Positions 9,845 through 18,089 are shown, counted from the stretch's first letter. The stretch: DNA of 64,000 nucleotides from Mesorhizobium carmichaelinearum (GCF_900199455.1 NZ_FZQR01000010.1:1-64000), one strand, 5' to 3'. Notes: generated by a model from the letters alone, not told the origin. Numbers and translations are program-made.

Positions 9845-10677
9845 GCAGCACCGCCATCCCCGTTGGCCGCATCATCCGCTTCGCGCTGCTTTCGCTCGGT
9901 GCGCTGATGATCCTTGCGCCCTACATCTTCATGATCTCGACGGCTGGCAAGACGCAGAGCGACATCTTCACCTCGTCGCTGGCGCTGATCCCCCAGCATT
10001 TCTACTTTGCCGAGAATTTCGCCAAGGCGTTTGCCAAGGTGCCGATGGCGACGCTGTTGTGGAACGGCGTCGTCGTCTGCGGCCTGATCTTCTTCTTCCA
10101 GGTCGTGGTCGCCATCCCTTGCGCCTATGCGATGGCCAAGCTGAAATTCCGCGCCGCGCGGCTGATGATGGTGCTGGTCATGCTCGGCCTGCTGGTGCCG
10201 ATCCACGCCACGGCGCTGCCGCTCTATGTCGCCTTCGACCGGATGTCGCTGCTCAACAGCTACACCTCGCTGGTCGCGCCGTTCACCATATCGGTGTTCG
10301 CGATCTTCATGTTCCTGCAGTTCTTCCGCGCCATGCCCGACGACCTGCTGCACGCGGCACGGCTCGACGGCATGTCGGAACTCGGCATCGTGGCGCGCGT
10401 CATCGTGCCCAATGCGTGGCCGGCGGTGACCGCCTTCGCAATCTTTTCCGTCGTCGCGCACTGGAACGATCTCTACTGGCCGCTGATCGTCGTCAGCAAG
10501 CAGGCCTACGCCACACCACCGCTCGGCCTGATGTATTTCCGCGCCGCCGAGGCCGGCGACGACTACGGCGCGCTGATGGCCGCGACGCTGATCATCACCC
10601 TTCCGCTCGTCGCCGCTTTCCTGCTCGCGCAGAAGCGCTTCGTCGAGGGCATCACCATGACCGGTCTCAAAGGCTGA
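9841..10677 (+). CDS. CUT1 ABC transporter permease (UgpE/MalG-like)
   Basis: A 278-residue permease. The N-terminal hydrophobic segment LGALMILAPYIFMISTA is followed by about five more. The EAA loop reads DLLHAARLDGMSELGIVARVIVPNAWPA, and the C-terminus AQKRFVEGITMTGLKG is the classic MalG/UgpE ending. I used the ATG at 9841, which overlaps the preceding stop as ATGA. The same frame is open far upstream but that is out-of-frame coding of the first permease. The binding-protein gene follows after 40 bp. Confidence 0.92.
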   Translation: MSSTAIPVGRIIRFALLSLGALMILAPYIFMISTAGKTQSDIFTSSLALIPQHFYFAENFAKAFAKVPMATLLWNGVVVCGLIFFFQVVVAIPCAYAMAKLKFRAARLMMVLVMLGLLVPIHATALPLYVAFDRMSLLNSYTSLVAPFTISVFAIFMFLQFFRAMPDDLLHAARLDGMSELGIVARVIVPNAWPAVTAFAIFSVVAHWNDLYWPLIVVSKQAYATPPLGLMYFRAAEAGDDYGALMAATLIITLPLVAAFLLAQKRFVEGITMTGLKG

Positions 10678-10717
10678 ATTTGCCAATAACTGACTGGGCC
10701 AACAAGGAGCACGAGCA

Positions 10718-11983
10718 ATGAAGCTCTTTTCCAGGATTTTTGCCGCAGCAGTGGTGTCGCTGGTGGCGGCGCTTCCGGCCTATGCCGAAACGACGCTGAC
10801 GGTTCACTACCCGATGCCCGGCTTTTTCAAGAACGTGATGGACACGATCTCGAAGAAGTTCATGGAAGAAAATCCCGACATCAAGATCCAGTTCGCCAGC
10901 CCGTCGGCGACCTATGAAGAAGGCATCCAGACCATTCTTCGCCAGGCTGGCACCGACGAGATGCCCGACATCACCTTCATCGGCCTCAACCGCCTGCGCA
11001 TGCTCAACGAGCGCAACGTCGCCGTCGATCTCGGCCCGCTGGTCAAGAAGGAAGGCAACATGGCGGAGCTCGGCTTCTCCGACACGATCCTGAAGCTGGC
11101 GCAGGTCAACGGCAAGCAGGTTGGCCTCGCCTTCGCCACCTCCAACCCGATCATGTACTACAATGCCGACCTGGTGAAGGCGGCCGGCGGCGATCCGGAC
11201 AATCCGCCCAAGACCTGGGACGAGGTGATCGCGCTTGGCGGCAAGATCAAGGCGCTCGGCAACGGCGTCGACGGCATCGACTTCCGCTGGCAGGGCGACG
11301 ACTGGATGTTCTCGGCGCTGCTGTTCGGCGCCGGCGGCAAGATGCTGAACGAGGACGAAAGCAAGGTCGCCTTCAACGGACCTGAGGGCGAGAAGGCGGT
11401 GGAGATCCTCGAGCGGATGGTGAAGGAGGGCGGCATGCCGGTCTTCACCAAGCCGGCGGGCGAGCAGGCCTTCGCGGCCGGCAAGGTCGGCTTTGAATTC
11501 CAGACCACCGGCGCGCTGGTCAACACGATCAAGAATGTCGGCGACAAGTTCACGCTGCGCACCGCCAAGATCCCGCTGATCGATCCGGTCAACGGCCATC
11601 TGCCGACCGGCGGCAATGCCGTGGTCATCCTGACCAAGGACGCAGCCAAGCAGGAAGCGGCCTGGAAGTTCGCGAAATTCGCCGCTGGTCCTTACGGCGC
11701 CTCGGTCGTCGTGCCGGGCACCGGCTATGTCCCCAACAACGAGCTGGCGGCGAAATCGTCAGACTATCTCGGCGATTTCTACAAGAAGAACCTGCTGTTC
11801 CAGGCCGGGCTCAGCCAGATGCCGCTGATGGTTCCGTGGTATGCCTTCCCGGGCACCAATGGGGTCAAGGTGACGCAGACGATCGTCGACAATCTGTCGC
11901 GCATCGTCGACCAGTCGGCCACGCCCAAGGAAGCGCTCAATGACGCGGCAAGCGATGTCGAAGGCATGCTGCCGACGCAGTGA
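10718..11983 (+). CDS. Extracellular solute-binding protein, family 1 (UgpB-like)
   Basis: A 421-residue periplasmic binding protein with a signal peptide (FAAAVVSLVAALPAYA-ET) and the family-1 fold: LTVHYPMPGFFKNVMDTISKKF at the mature start, NPDIKIQF, MPDITFIGLNRLRML and a late PLIDPVNGHLPTGGNAVVIL. AAGGAGCACGAGCA precedes the ATG. Placing the binding protein last in the operon, after phosphodiesterase, ATPase and both permeases, is less usual than the binding-protein-first order. With a phosphodiesterase as first gene, glycerol-phosphate-type or other phosphodiester ligands are plausible, but the ligand cannot be read from sequence. It is followed by a 31-bp inverted repeat. Confidence 0.9.
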   Translation: MKLFSRIFAAAVVSLVAALPAYAETTLTVHYPMPGFFKNVMDTISKKFMEENPDIKIQFASPSATYEEGIQTILRQAGTDEMPDITFIGLNRLRMLNERNVAVDLGPLVKKEGNMAELGFSDTILKLAQVNGKQVGLAFATSNPIMYYNADLVKAAGGDPDNPPKTWDEVIALGGKIKALGNGVDGIDFRWQGDDWMFSALLFGAGGKMLNEDESKVAFNGPEGEKAVEILERMVKEGGMPVFTKPAGEQAFAAGKVGFEFQTTGALVNTIKNVGDKFTLRTAKIPLIDPVNGHLPTGGNAVVILTKDAAKQEAAWKFAKFAAGPYGASVVVPGTGYVPNNELAAKSSDYLGDFYKKNLLFQAGLSQMPLMVPWYAFPGTNGVKVTQTIVDNLSRIVDQSATPKEALNDAASDVEGMLPTQ

Positions 11984-12012
11984 GGCTTGTCTCACTACGG
12001 GGGCCTCGCGGG

Positions 12013-12170
12013 TCTTCCCTTCTCCCCTTGTGGGAGAAGGTGGCCTCGCGAAGCGAGGTCGGATGAGGGGTGTTCCAGAAAGCACCAACGCCTCACTCCG
12101 CTGGAACACCCCTCAACCGTCTCGGCGCTGCGCGCCGATCCACCTTCTCCCACAAGGGGAGAAGGGAAGA
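12013..12170. repeat. Palindromic intergenic repeat, 31-bp perfect arms
   Basis: The arms at 12013-12043 and 12140-12170 are perfect 31-bp inverted copies; both contain the CCTTCTCCC/GGGGAGAAGGG core. Nested inside, TGAGGGGTGTTCCAG (12064-12078) pairs exactly with CTGGAACACCCCTCA (12101-12115). The element fills the gap between two convergent genes and probably forms the 3' hairpin for both. It shares its CACCTTCTCCC core with elements at 14183-14313 and 46800-46887, which marks a dispersed repeat family like the rhizobial RIME/ABC intergenic elements. No transposase is linked. Confidence 0.85.
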
Positions 12171-12175
12171 GAGCG

Positions 12176-13063
12176 CTACACCGGCCGATAAACCTTTTCC
12201 GCCGTGTTCCAGAAGATATCGGCCTCGGCCGCCGCGCCGTGCTTCGCCACCACCTCGCGGTGCGCCTTGATCAATTCGGCGTGGCTGGTCCAGAGTTTCT
12301 CGATCGGGAAGTTCGAGCCGAACATCAGATGGTCCGCGCCCAGGATGTCGATCGCGTTGTCGACGATGTAGGCGATCAGGGCTGGATCGTTGCGATGGAC
12401 GAAGGTGCCGAGGCCGGAGAGCTTGGCATAGAAATTCGGTGCCGCTGAGAGCGTGCGCAGGCCGGCTTTCCAAGCCTCGGTGGTTTCCGGCTCCATGCCG
12501 GTCAGCATGCCGGCATGGGTGAGGATGAAGTTGGTCCCGGGATTCTCGCCGACCAGCGTCAGCCCGTCCTTCATCTGGGCGGGGAAAAGCTGCAGGTCGA
12601 AGGACAGGCCGTAATCCTTCAACCTGGCGACATTGGCGCGCACCTTGGGGTCGATGACCTGATCCGCCGAGGCGGCGAAGCGGAAGGCCGGCGTTTCGTG
12701 CCAGTGCAACTGCATGCGCACCCCGCGCAGCAGTGGATATCTTTTCAGCCTGTCGATCTGCGGCCTGACATCGTCGACCGTCATGTCGGCATAGCCGACG
12801 ATGGCATGCGGCCAGCCGGTCTCGTCAGCCGTCTTCTGCAGGAAGGCGACTTCCTTCTCGAAATCCTCTTTCGCCCAGTTGGTCTGGACATAGACGGCCT
12901 TCTCGACGCCTGCGCCTTTCTGGTCTTCGAGGAATTCCCCGATCGGGTAGTCGCGGCGGATCGGCTCGTAAGGGCCGAAGATGCGCGGCACCATCGGCCC
13001 GACCAGCCAGGGCTGGTCCTGTTGGCGCCAGATGTGGAAATGTGCGTCGATGGCTTTCTGCAT
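12176..13063 (-). CDS. Amidohydrolase-family TIM-barrel hydrolase (COG3618 type)
   Basis: A 295-residue cytoplasmic hydrolase of the amidohydrolase_2 family, starting IDAHFHIW (metal-binding HxH), with later LRGVRMQLHW, NFILTHAGM (barrel histidine) and HLMFGSNFPIEKLW (Asp-type motif partly changed to N). Relatives are lactonases and decarboxylases such as L-fuconolactonase-like enzymes. The ATG at 13063 overlaps the VWA stop as TGATG, so it is the last gene of the molybdenum-hydroxylase operon. A hydrolase next to a hydroxylase suggests a ring-hydroxylation then ring-opening pathway (inference). A GTG at 13066 is an alternative start. Confidence 0.8.
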   Translation of the reverse strand: MQKAIDAHFHIWRQQDQPWLVGPMVPRIFGPYEPIRRDYPIGEFLEDQKGAGVEKAVYVQTNWAKEDFEKEVAFLQKTADETGWPHAIVGYADMTVDDVRPQIDRLKRYPLLRGVRMQLHWHETPAFRFAASADQVIDPKVRANVARLKDYGLSFDLQLFPAQMKDGLTLVGENPGTNFILTHAGMLTGMEPETTEAWKAGLRTLSAAPNFYAKLSGLGTFVHRNDPALIAYIVDNAIDILGADHLMFGSNFPIEKLWTSHAELIKAHREVVAKHGAAAEADIFWNTAEKVYRPV

Positions 13064-14331
13064 CACGAAACCCTTTTCCAGATTGTCGATGCCGCGGGGG
13101 CAGGGCGGGCGAGCGACAGGATGAAATCGGTGAGGCCGGCGAGCGAGGAGCCGTCGACCAGATCGTCGAGGTCAGGCAGGATGGCGCGAAGCGCCGCGGT
13201 GGCCGGCCGGAAGCGTGGATCGCCAGCCAGAGGTGTGGCGAGCGACAGCCGGAAGGCGCGTGCGCTAAGCCGGCGCATCGCAATCTCCAGTTCGGCATGA
13301 TCGCCGCGCTCGAGAGCGTCGGACAGGATGACCACCGCGGCACCGCGCGCGAAGGCGGAAAATCGCGGAACGGAGAGGAAGGCGAGCAGCGTCGGCCCCA
13401 TGCGGGTGCCGCCGTCCCAGTCGTCGACCTGGGCGGCGGCGCGCGCTAGCGCCTGGTCGCGGTCGCGGATGCGCAATGCCGTGGTGATGCGGGTGAGCCG
13501 CGTGCCGAAGGTGAAGATCTCGGCGCGGTCGGCGCCTTGCACGGCGGCATGCGCCAGCTTGAGGTAATCGGATGTGTGCAGCTTCATCGAGCCGGAGACG
13601 TCGAGCAGCAGCAGCAGCTTGCGCGGCACGGTCTGGCGGCGGCGCAGCAGCGGGAAGGGCACGTCGCCGTCGGCGCTGACGATTTCGCGCAGCGAGCGGC
13701 GCAGGTCGAGCTTGCCGCGCGAAGGGGTGCGCACGGTGCGGAAGGAGCGGCGGGCGGGCAAGGCCGACGAAAGCTTGCGGCGAAAGGCGGTCAGCCTGTC
13801 GTCCCCGCGCTGGAAATCGCGGGTGCTCAATTGCTCCAGGGCGGAGGATAGCTCGCCGCCTTCGTGGCTGTGCTCGGCTTCGATGCGCTCGTCGTCGGCG
13901 CCGCCATCATCCTTGATCCGGGTTTCCTCGTCGGCGTCGCCTTCGACCACGGCCGATGTGTTGCCATAGAAATGGCTCTGGAAATGCGCCTCGAATTCGT
14001 CGCGGCGATCGGGTGGCGGCGCCAATGTGGCAAGGGCGGCCTCGCGGATGTCAGACATTGAGCGCGGGCCGAGCAGCGTGACCGCTTGCATGAAGCTGGA
14101 GACTTGCTCTGGGGCGATTGCGAAGGCGTGGCGGCGCAACAGCCTGGCAAAACCCAGGAACGGCGCGGTGGCCGGAGGTAGGCTCTCCTCGCCCCGTTTA
14201 CGGGGAGAGGATGCCGGCAGGCAGGTGAGGGGCGGCGCCACCTTCTGCCCATGATGGCGCTGCCCCTCCTCCGCCCCTTCGGGGCACCTTCTCCCCGTAA
14301 ACGGGGAGAAGGGATTGTCGAGGTCCCGCAT
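13063..14331 (-). CDS. VWA-domain protein, CoxE-like, with repeat-derived N-terminal insert
   Basis: A 422-residue protein. The C-terminal half is a von Willebrand A domain: LLLLDVSGSMKLHTSDY holds the MIDAS DxSxS, and DDWDGGTRMGPTLLAFL supplies the MIDAS threonine. CoxE-type proteins work with a MoxR/CoxD ATPase to mature molybdenum hydroxylases, and the partner lies directly upstream with a TGATG overlap that fixes the start at 14331. Residues about 8-50 are encoded by a palindromic repeat (14183-14313) and read FSPFTGRRCPEG...SSPRKRGEES, unlike any CoxE sequence I know. Family-like sequence resumes at FLGFARLLRRHAFAIAP. The domain itself looks intact, so the gene is probably functional. 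Confidence 0.85.
   Translation of the reverse strand: MRDLDNPFSPFTGRRCPEGAEEGQRHHGQKVAPPLTCLPASSPRKRGEESLPPATAPFLGFARLLRRHAFAIAPEQVSSFMQAVTLLGPRSMSDIREAALATLAPPPDRRDEFEAHFQSHFYGNTSAVVEGDADEETRIKDDGGADDERIEAEHSHEGGELSSALEQLSTRDFQRGDDRLTAFRRKLSSALPARRSFRTVRTPSRGKLDLRRSLREIVSADGDVPFPLLRRRQTVPRKLLLLLDVSGSMKLHTSDYLKLAHAAVQGADRAEIFTFGTRLTRITTALRIRDRDQALARAAAQVDDWDGGTRMGPTLLAFLSVPRFSAFARGAAVVILSDALERGDHAELEIAMRRLSARAFRLSLATPLAGDPRFRPATAALRAILPDLDDLVDGSSLAGLTDFILSLARPAPAASTIWKRVS
14183..14313. repeat. Palindromic repeat inside a coding sequence
   Basis: Left hairpin CCCCG-TTTA-CGGGG near 14192-14205 and right arm CCTTCTCCCC-GTAAAC-GGGGAGAAGGG at 14287-14313 are inverted relatives. The middle has matching GTGAGGGGCGGCGCCA and TGGCGCTGCCCCTCC stretches. 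The core CACCTTCTCCCC...GGGGAGAAGG is shared with the intergenic repeats at 12013-12170 and 46800-46887. Here it lies wholly within the VWA gene, near its 5' end, and keeps the frame open. Confidence 0.85.
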
Positions 14332-15212
14332 CACTCCAGCGCCTCCTCGACAATGCGGCCAAGCTCCGGCGCGATGTAGGACAGATCCTCCTCGTCCTTG
14401 ATCAGCACGCCGATGGCGCGGCGGAAGGCTTCCGGCCAGGGGCTACCGCCTTTTTCCAGGATGGTCGCGGCATTCGCCCATTCGACGGCCTCGGCGATGC
14501 CGGGCGGTTTGGCCAGCGGCCGGGCGCGGATGGTCTGCACGGCTGACGCCACGGCGCGTGCGGTTGCCTGCGCCACATCGCCGGCACGCAGCATGATGAT
14601 GGCGGCCTCGCGCTCGGCATCGGGATAGCCGATCCAGTGATAGACGCAGCGGCGCCGCAGCGCTTCGGCGAGCTCGCGGGTGCGGTTCGAGGTCAGGATG
14701 ACGATCGGCTGTGCGGCAGCGCGTATGGTTCCGCGCTCGGGAATGCTGATCTGGAAATCGGACAGGAACTCCAAAAGCAGCGCTTCGAACTCATGGTCCG
14801 AACGGTCGATCTCGTCGACCAGCAGCACGCGCTGTTCGGGTGCGCGCAGCACTTGGAGCAGCGGTCGGGCAATGAGAAACCGGTCGTCATAGATGTCGAT
14901 TTCATGCTCGCCGGCATGGCGGATGGCGAGCAACTGGCGCTGGTAGTTCCATTCGTAGAGCGCATGCGCGGCATCGATGCCTTCATAGCATTGCAACCGC
15001 ACCAGATCGCGGCCGAGGAGTTCGGCGATCGCCTTGGCCGCTTCCGTCTTGCCGACGCCCGGCGCGCCTTCGAGCAGCAGCGGCTTGCCGAGCCGGATGG
15101 CCAGGAAGATGGCGGTCGCCAGGCTGTCATCGGCCAGATAGCGCGAGGCGGCGAGATGCTGCGCCACCTCCTCCGGCGAGGTCGCGACAGTCTCTGCATT
15201 CACTCCAGACAT
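14331..15212 (-). CDS. MoxR-family AAA+ ATPase (CoxD-like)
   Basis: A 293-residue AAA+ protein. Walker A is EGAPGVGKTEAAKAIAE and Walker B VLLVDEIDRSDHEFEALLLEF, followed by a sensor-1 type ILTSNRTRELAEALRRRC with the arginine-finger region. I chose the ATG at 15212 (MSGVNAETVA), 8 bp after the stop of the molybdopterin gene, with a GAGAG upstream. A longer reading frame extends upstream but only through the neighbouring gene. MoxR/CoxD ATPases pair with VWA CoxE proteins to insert the sulfido ligand or otherwise activate molybdenum hydroxylases. The paired VWA gene follows with a TGATG overlap. Confidence 0.9.
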   Translation of the reverse strand: MSGVNAETVATSPEEVAQHLAASRYLADDSLATAIFLAIRLGKPLLLEGAPGVGKTEAAKAIAELLGRDLVRLQCYEGIDAAHALYEWNYQRQLLAIRHAGEHEIDIYDDRFLIARPLLQVLRAPEQRVLLVDEIDRSDHEFEALLLEFLSDFQISIPERGTIRAAAQPIVILTSNRTRELAEALRRRCVYHWIGYPDAEREAAIIMLRAGDVAQATARAVASAVQTIRARPLAKPPGIAEAVEWANAATILEKGGSPWPEAFRRAIGVLIKDEEDLSYIAPELGRIVEEALE

Positions 15213-15220
15213 CTCGTCTC

Positions 15221-16225
15221 TCAATTCGCCGCTTGCGCCTTGAGCGCGCGCAAAATGCGCTCGGGCGTGATCGGCAGCGTGTCGATGCGCACGCCGACGG
15301 CGTCGAAGACGGCATTGGCGACGGCGGGGATCTGCGGGTTGGCGCACATTTCGCCCGGGCCCTTGGCGCCGTAAGGTCCGTCGGCCGATGGCCGCTCCAG
15401 GACGATGATCTCGGTCTCGGCGAGATCGCCGGGACCCGGCATCAGATATTGGTTGAAGTCGGTGCCGCCATGGTCGCGGTTGGGATAATAGGGCTCGGTC
15501 GTCTCGTAGAGCGCATGGCTGATGCCCATCCAGGAGCCGCCGACCAGTTGCTGCTCGACCATTTTCGGATTCAGCGCGCGGCCGATCTCGAAGACGTTCT
15601 TGACCGTCAGCACGGTGACCTCGCCGGTTTCGTCATCGACCTCGACTTCGGCCACGGTGCAGGCATGCGCATAGCAGGTCGACGGCTTCATCGCGCCGGT
15701 CTCTTTCTCTGGATAGGAGCGCGGGATCAGGAACATGCCGCGGCCTGAGATCGAGCGGCCGCGCTTGAAATGCGCCGACAGTGCGACATCGAAGATCGAG
15801 ATCGATTTTTGTGGCGCACCCTTGACCAGAATGTTGCCCTGGCCATCGGTCTCGAGGTCGGAGGCGTTGACCTCCAGCTCTTCCGCCGCCACTTCCAGCA
15901 TCACCTGGCGGGCTTCCTTCGCCGCCTGGATGACGGCATTGCCGGCGCGGTGCGTGCCGCGCGAGGCGAAGGTGCCCATGCAATGCGGGCCGGTATCGGT
16001 GTCGGCGGTATCGACGACGACGCGGTCGGTCGGCACGCCGATCGTCTCGGCGCAGATCTGTGCCATGATCTGTTTCATGCCCTGGCCGAGATCGACCGAG
16101 GACAGCGTCACCATGAAATTGCCGGTCGGTGTCGAATGCACCAGCGCCTGGGTCGGGTCGCCACCGAGATTCATGCCCGTGGGGTAGTTGATGGCGGCAA
16201 CGCCGCGTCCGCGCCTGATCGCCAT
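15221..16225 (-). CDS. Molybdenum hydroxylase large subunit, C-terminal half (separate gene)
   Basis: A 334-residue protein equal to the C-terminal molybdopterin-binding half of xanthine dehydrogenase-family large subunits: VDLGQGMKQIMAQICAE, GTFASRGTHRAGNAV, and YGAKGPGEM carrying the catalytic glutamate. It has its own ATG, an AAGGGAG ribosome-binding site about 9 bases upstream, and starts one base after the stop of the N-terminal-half gene (TGAGATG). The split falls between the two molybdopterin domains, as in the two-gene nicotinate dehydrogenase of Eubacterium barkeri. The two products should assemble as one subunit. Confidence 0.85.
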   Translation of the reverse strand: MAIRRGRGVAAINYPTGMNLGGDPTQALVHSTPTGNFMVTLSSVDLGQGMKQIMAQICAETIGVPTDRVVVDTADTDTGPHCMGTFASRGTHRAGNAVIQAAKEARQVMLEVAAEELEVNASDLETDGQGNILVKGAPQKSISIFDVALSAHFKRGRSISGRGMFLIPRSYPEKETGAMKPSTCYAHACTVAEVEVDDETGEVTVLTVKNVFEIGRALNPKMVEQQLVGGSWMGISHALYETTEPYYPNRDHGGTDFNQYLMPGPGDLAETEIIVLERPSADGPYGAKGPGEMCANPQIPAVANAVFDAVGVRIDTLPITPERILRALKAQAAN

Positions 16226-16226
16226 C

Positions 16227-17594
16227 TCAGGCTCCCTTCACATAGGAGGACATCGCCATGTATTTCTCCGCCACCGGCCAGTTGGCGGCGCGCGAGGCTT
16301 CCTGCATGCATTCGATGAGTGCTGCCCCTTCGGTCGGCTGGCGATGCGCCTTCATGTCGCCGTCGCGATAGGCGTTGATGAAGCGGAATTCGAGCGGGTC
16401 CATGCCGATCAGCCGCGCCAGTCTGTCCATCTGCACCTCCAGCGCGAAATCGCCGATGGTGACGCCGAAACCGCGCATGGCCGACGACGGTGTGCGGTTG
16501 GTGTAGACGCAGTAGGTGTCGATCCAGACATTGGGGATGGTATAGGGGCCGGGATAGTGGCCGGCGCCCTTTTGCGCGCCGTATGGCGAATGGCGGGAAT
16601 AGGCGCCGGCATCGGTGTAGCCGGTAACCTTGCGCGCGATGATGCGGCCATCCTTCATCACGCCGTCCTTGATGACGACCTTTTCGGCTGCGCGGGGCGA
16701 CGAGATCTGCATCTCCTCCTCGCGGCTGTAGATGAAGGACACCGGGCGGCCGGTGAGCTTGGCGCCGAGGATGGCGATCGGCTCGACGATGACGTCGACC
16801 TTGCCGCCAAAGCCGCCGCCGACGGTGCCGCCGACGAAATGCAGCTTACTGCCCGGCATTTGCAGTATGATCGAGGCGTTGTCGAGGGTGAAGAACATCG
16901 CCTGCGTGTTGGTGTAGCAGGTGAACCGGTCATTTCCCTCGGGCACCACCACGCAGCCGGTGGTCTCGGTCGGCGCATGCTCGATCGGCGAGGACTGATA
17001 GCTTTGCTCCAGGATGTGGTCGGCGCCGGCAAAGCCCGCCTCGACATCGCCGAAGCGCACCTTGCGGCACTCGCCGCTGTCATAGAGATAATAGTTCCGG
17101 CCGTGATATTCGTTGACCAGCGGCGCGCCGGGTTTCAGCGCTTCCTCCATGTCGAAGACGGCCGGCAGCACTTCGTAGTCGACCTTGACCTTGGCGGCGG
17201 CTTCCTGGGCGGCGCGTTCGGTCTCGGCTAGCACCGCCACCACGGCCTCGCCCTTCCAGCGCACCTTGCCGTCGGCCAGCACCGTCTCGTCCTCCGGTCC
17301 AATCTGGATCAGGATCAGGATGGTGTAGACATTGTGCGGCACGTCCTTGGCCGTCAGCACCTTGACCACCCCCGGATGCTTCTCGGCCTCCGACGTGTCG
17401 ATGGAGCGGATGCGGGCGTGGTGATGCGGGCTGCGCACCATCTTCAGGTGCAGCATACCGGGAAAGTTGCGGTCGGCGAAAAAGGCTGTTTTGCCGGTGA
17501 CATGGCCGGGCGAGTCCGAGCGGGGCCGGGGCTGGCCGACCTCGTGCAGATCGTCCTTGCGGACATCGGCGAAGTAGTTCTTGCGCAGTTCCAT
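16227..17594 (-). CDS. Molybdenum hydroxylase large subunit, N-terminal half (separate gene)
   Basis: A 455-residue protein with the a/b-hammerhead domain (VTGKTAFFADRNFPGMLHLK... AEKHPGVVKVLTAKDVP) and the first molybdopterin-binding domain (GGTVGGGFGGKVDVIVEP, NRTPSSAMRGFG). The active-site loop AMRGFG is of xanthine-dehydrogenase type, not the cysteine-bearing loop of form I CO dehydrogenase, so CO oxidation is unlikely. The chain ends at residue 455, where single-chain homologues continue, and the rest is encoded by the next gene. It lies 12 bp after the [2Fe-2S] subunit gene. The substrate is probably an N-heterocycle or aldehyde (inference). Confidence 0.87.
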   Translation of the reverse strand: MELRKNYFADVRKDDLHEVGQPRPRSDSPGHVTGKTAFFADRNFPGMLHLKMVRSPHHHARIRSIDTSEAEKHPGVVKVLTAKDVPHNVYTILILIQIGPEDETVLADGKVRWKGEAVVAVLAETERAAQEAAAKVKVDYEVLPAVFDMEEALKPGAPLVNEYHGRNYYLYDSGECRKVRFGDVEAGFAGADHILEQSYQSSPIEHAPTETTGCVVVPEGNDRFTCYTNTQAMFFTLDNASIILQMPGSKLHFVGGTVGGGFGGKVDVIVEPIAILGAKLTGRPVSFIYSREEEMQISSPRAAEKVVIKDGVMKDGRIIARKVTGYTDAGAYSRHSPYGAQKGAGHYPGPYTIPNVWIDTYCVYTNRTPSSAMRGFGVTIGDFALEVQMDRLARLIGMDPLEFRFINAYRDGDMKAHRQPTEGAALIECMQEASRAANWPVAEKYMAMSSYVKGA

Positions 17595-17606
17595 TCTTTT
17601 GCCCCC

Positions 17607-18089
17607 TCAGGCCGCGTTCTGCGAGTTGGCGCGGGCCGCGGTGAGCACCGCCTGGATGATCGGCTCGTAGCCGGTGCAGCGGCAGATGTTGCCCGACAGC
17701 GCCTCGACAACTTCATCGCGGCTGGGGTTGGGCGTGTGGTCGAGCAGCACCTTGGCGGCCATGATCATGCCCGGCGTGCAGAAGCCGCATTGCGTGGCGA
17801 AGGTGTCGAGGAAGGCGCGCTGCAGCGGTTGCAGCACGCCGCCTTCGGCAAGGCCCGATGTCGTGGTGATGGCTGTCCCGTTGCAGGTCTCGGCCAAAGT
17901 CAGACAGGAGAGCCGCAGCTCGCCGTCGATGATGACCGAGCAGGCGCCGCAAGTGCCCTGGTGGCAACCACCTTTCGGCGAGGTGTCGCCGACCTTGTCG
18001 CGCAGAGCGTTGAGCAGCGTCGTGCCGCTGTCGATGAATTCGGCCTTTTCGGAGCCGTTGAGCGTGAACTGGACCGGGACCTTCGCCAT
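17607..18089 (-). CDS. Molybdenum hydroxylase [2Fe-2S] subunit (CoxS/XdhA-like)
   Basis: A 160-residue iron-sulfur protein. The N-terminal plant-type cluster motif is GGCHQGTCGACSVIIDG with a later LSCLTLA cysteine. The C-terminal helical cluster motif is CGFCTPGMIM plus ICRCTGYEPI. Both [2Fe-2S] sites are complete. The ATG at 18089 has an excellent AAGGAGG ribosome-binding site, and the size matches CoxS-type subunits. It passes electrons from the molybdenum site to the FAD subunit encoded just upstream. Confidence 0.95.
   Translation of the reverse strand: MAKVPVQFTLNGSEKAEFIDSGTTLLNALRDKVGDTSPKGGCHQGTCGACSVIIDGELRLSCLTLAETCNGTAITTTSGLAEGGVLQPLQRAFLDTFATQCGFCTPGMIMAAKVLLDHTPNPSRDEVVEALSGNICRCTGYEPIIQAVLTAARANSQNAA

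Noticed and set aside
12013..12170. Terminal inverted repeats of an insertion sequence
   Set aside because: Only about 96 bp lie between the arms, with no transposase gene and no target-site duplication.
16223..16232. Recent frameshift as the cause of the split molybdopterin subunit
   Set aside because: The second half has its own ATG with an AAGGGAG site at good spacing, and the break is at a domain border. A frameshift remains possible but is less likely.
16227..17594. Carbon monoxide dehydrogenase identity for the molybdenum hydroxylase
   Set aside because: The active-site loop reads AMRGFG instead of the cysteine-bearing loop of form I CO dehydrogenase, so a xanthine-dehydrogenase-type substrate is more likely.
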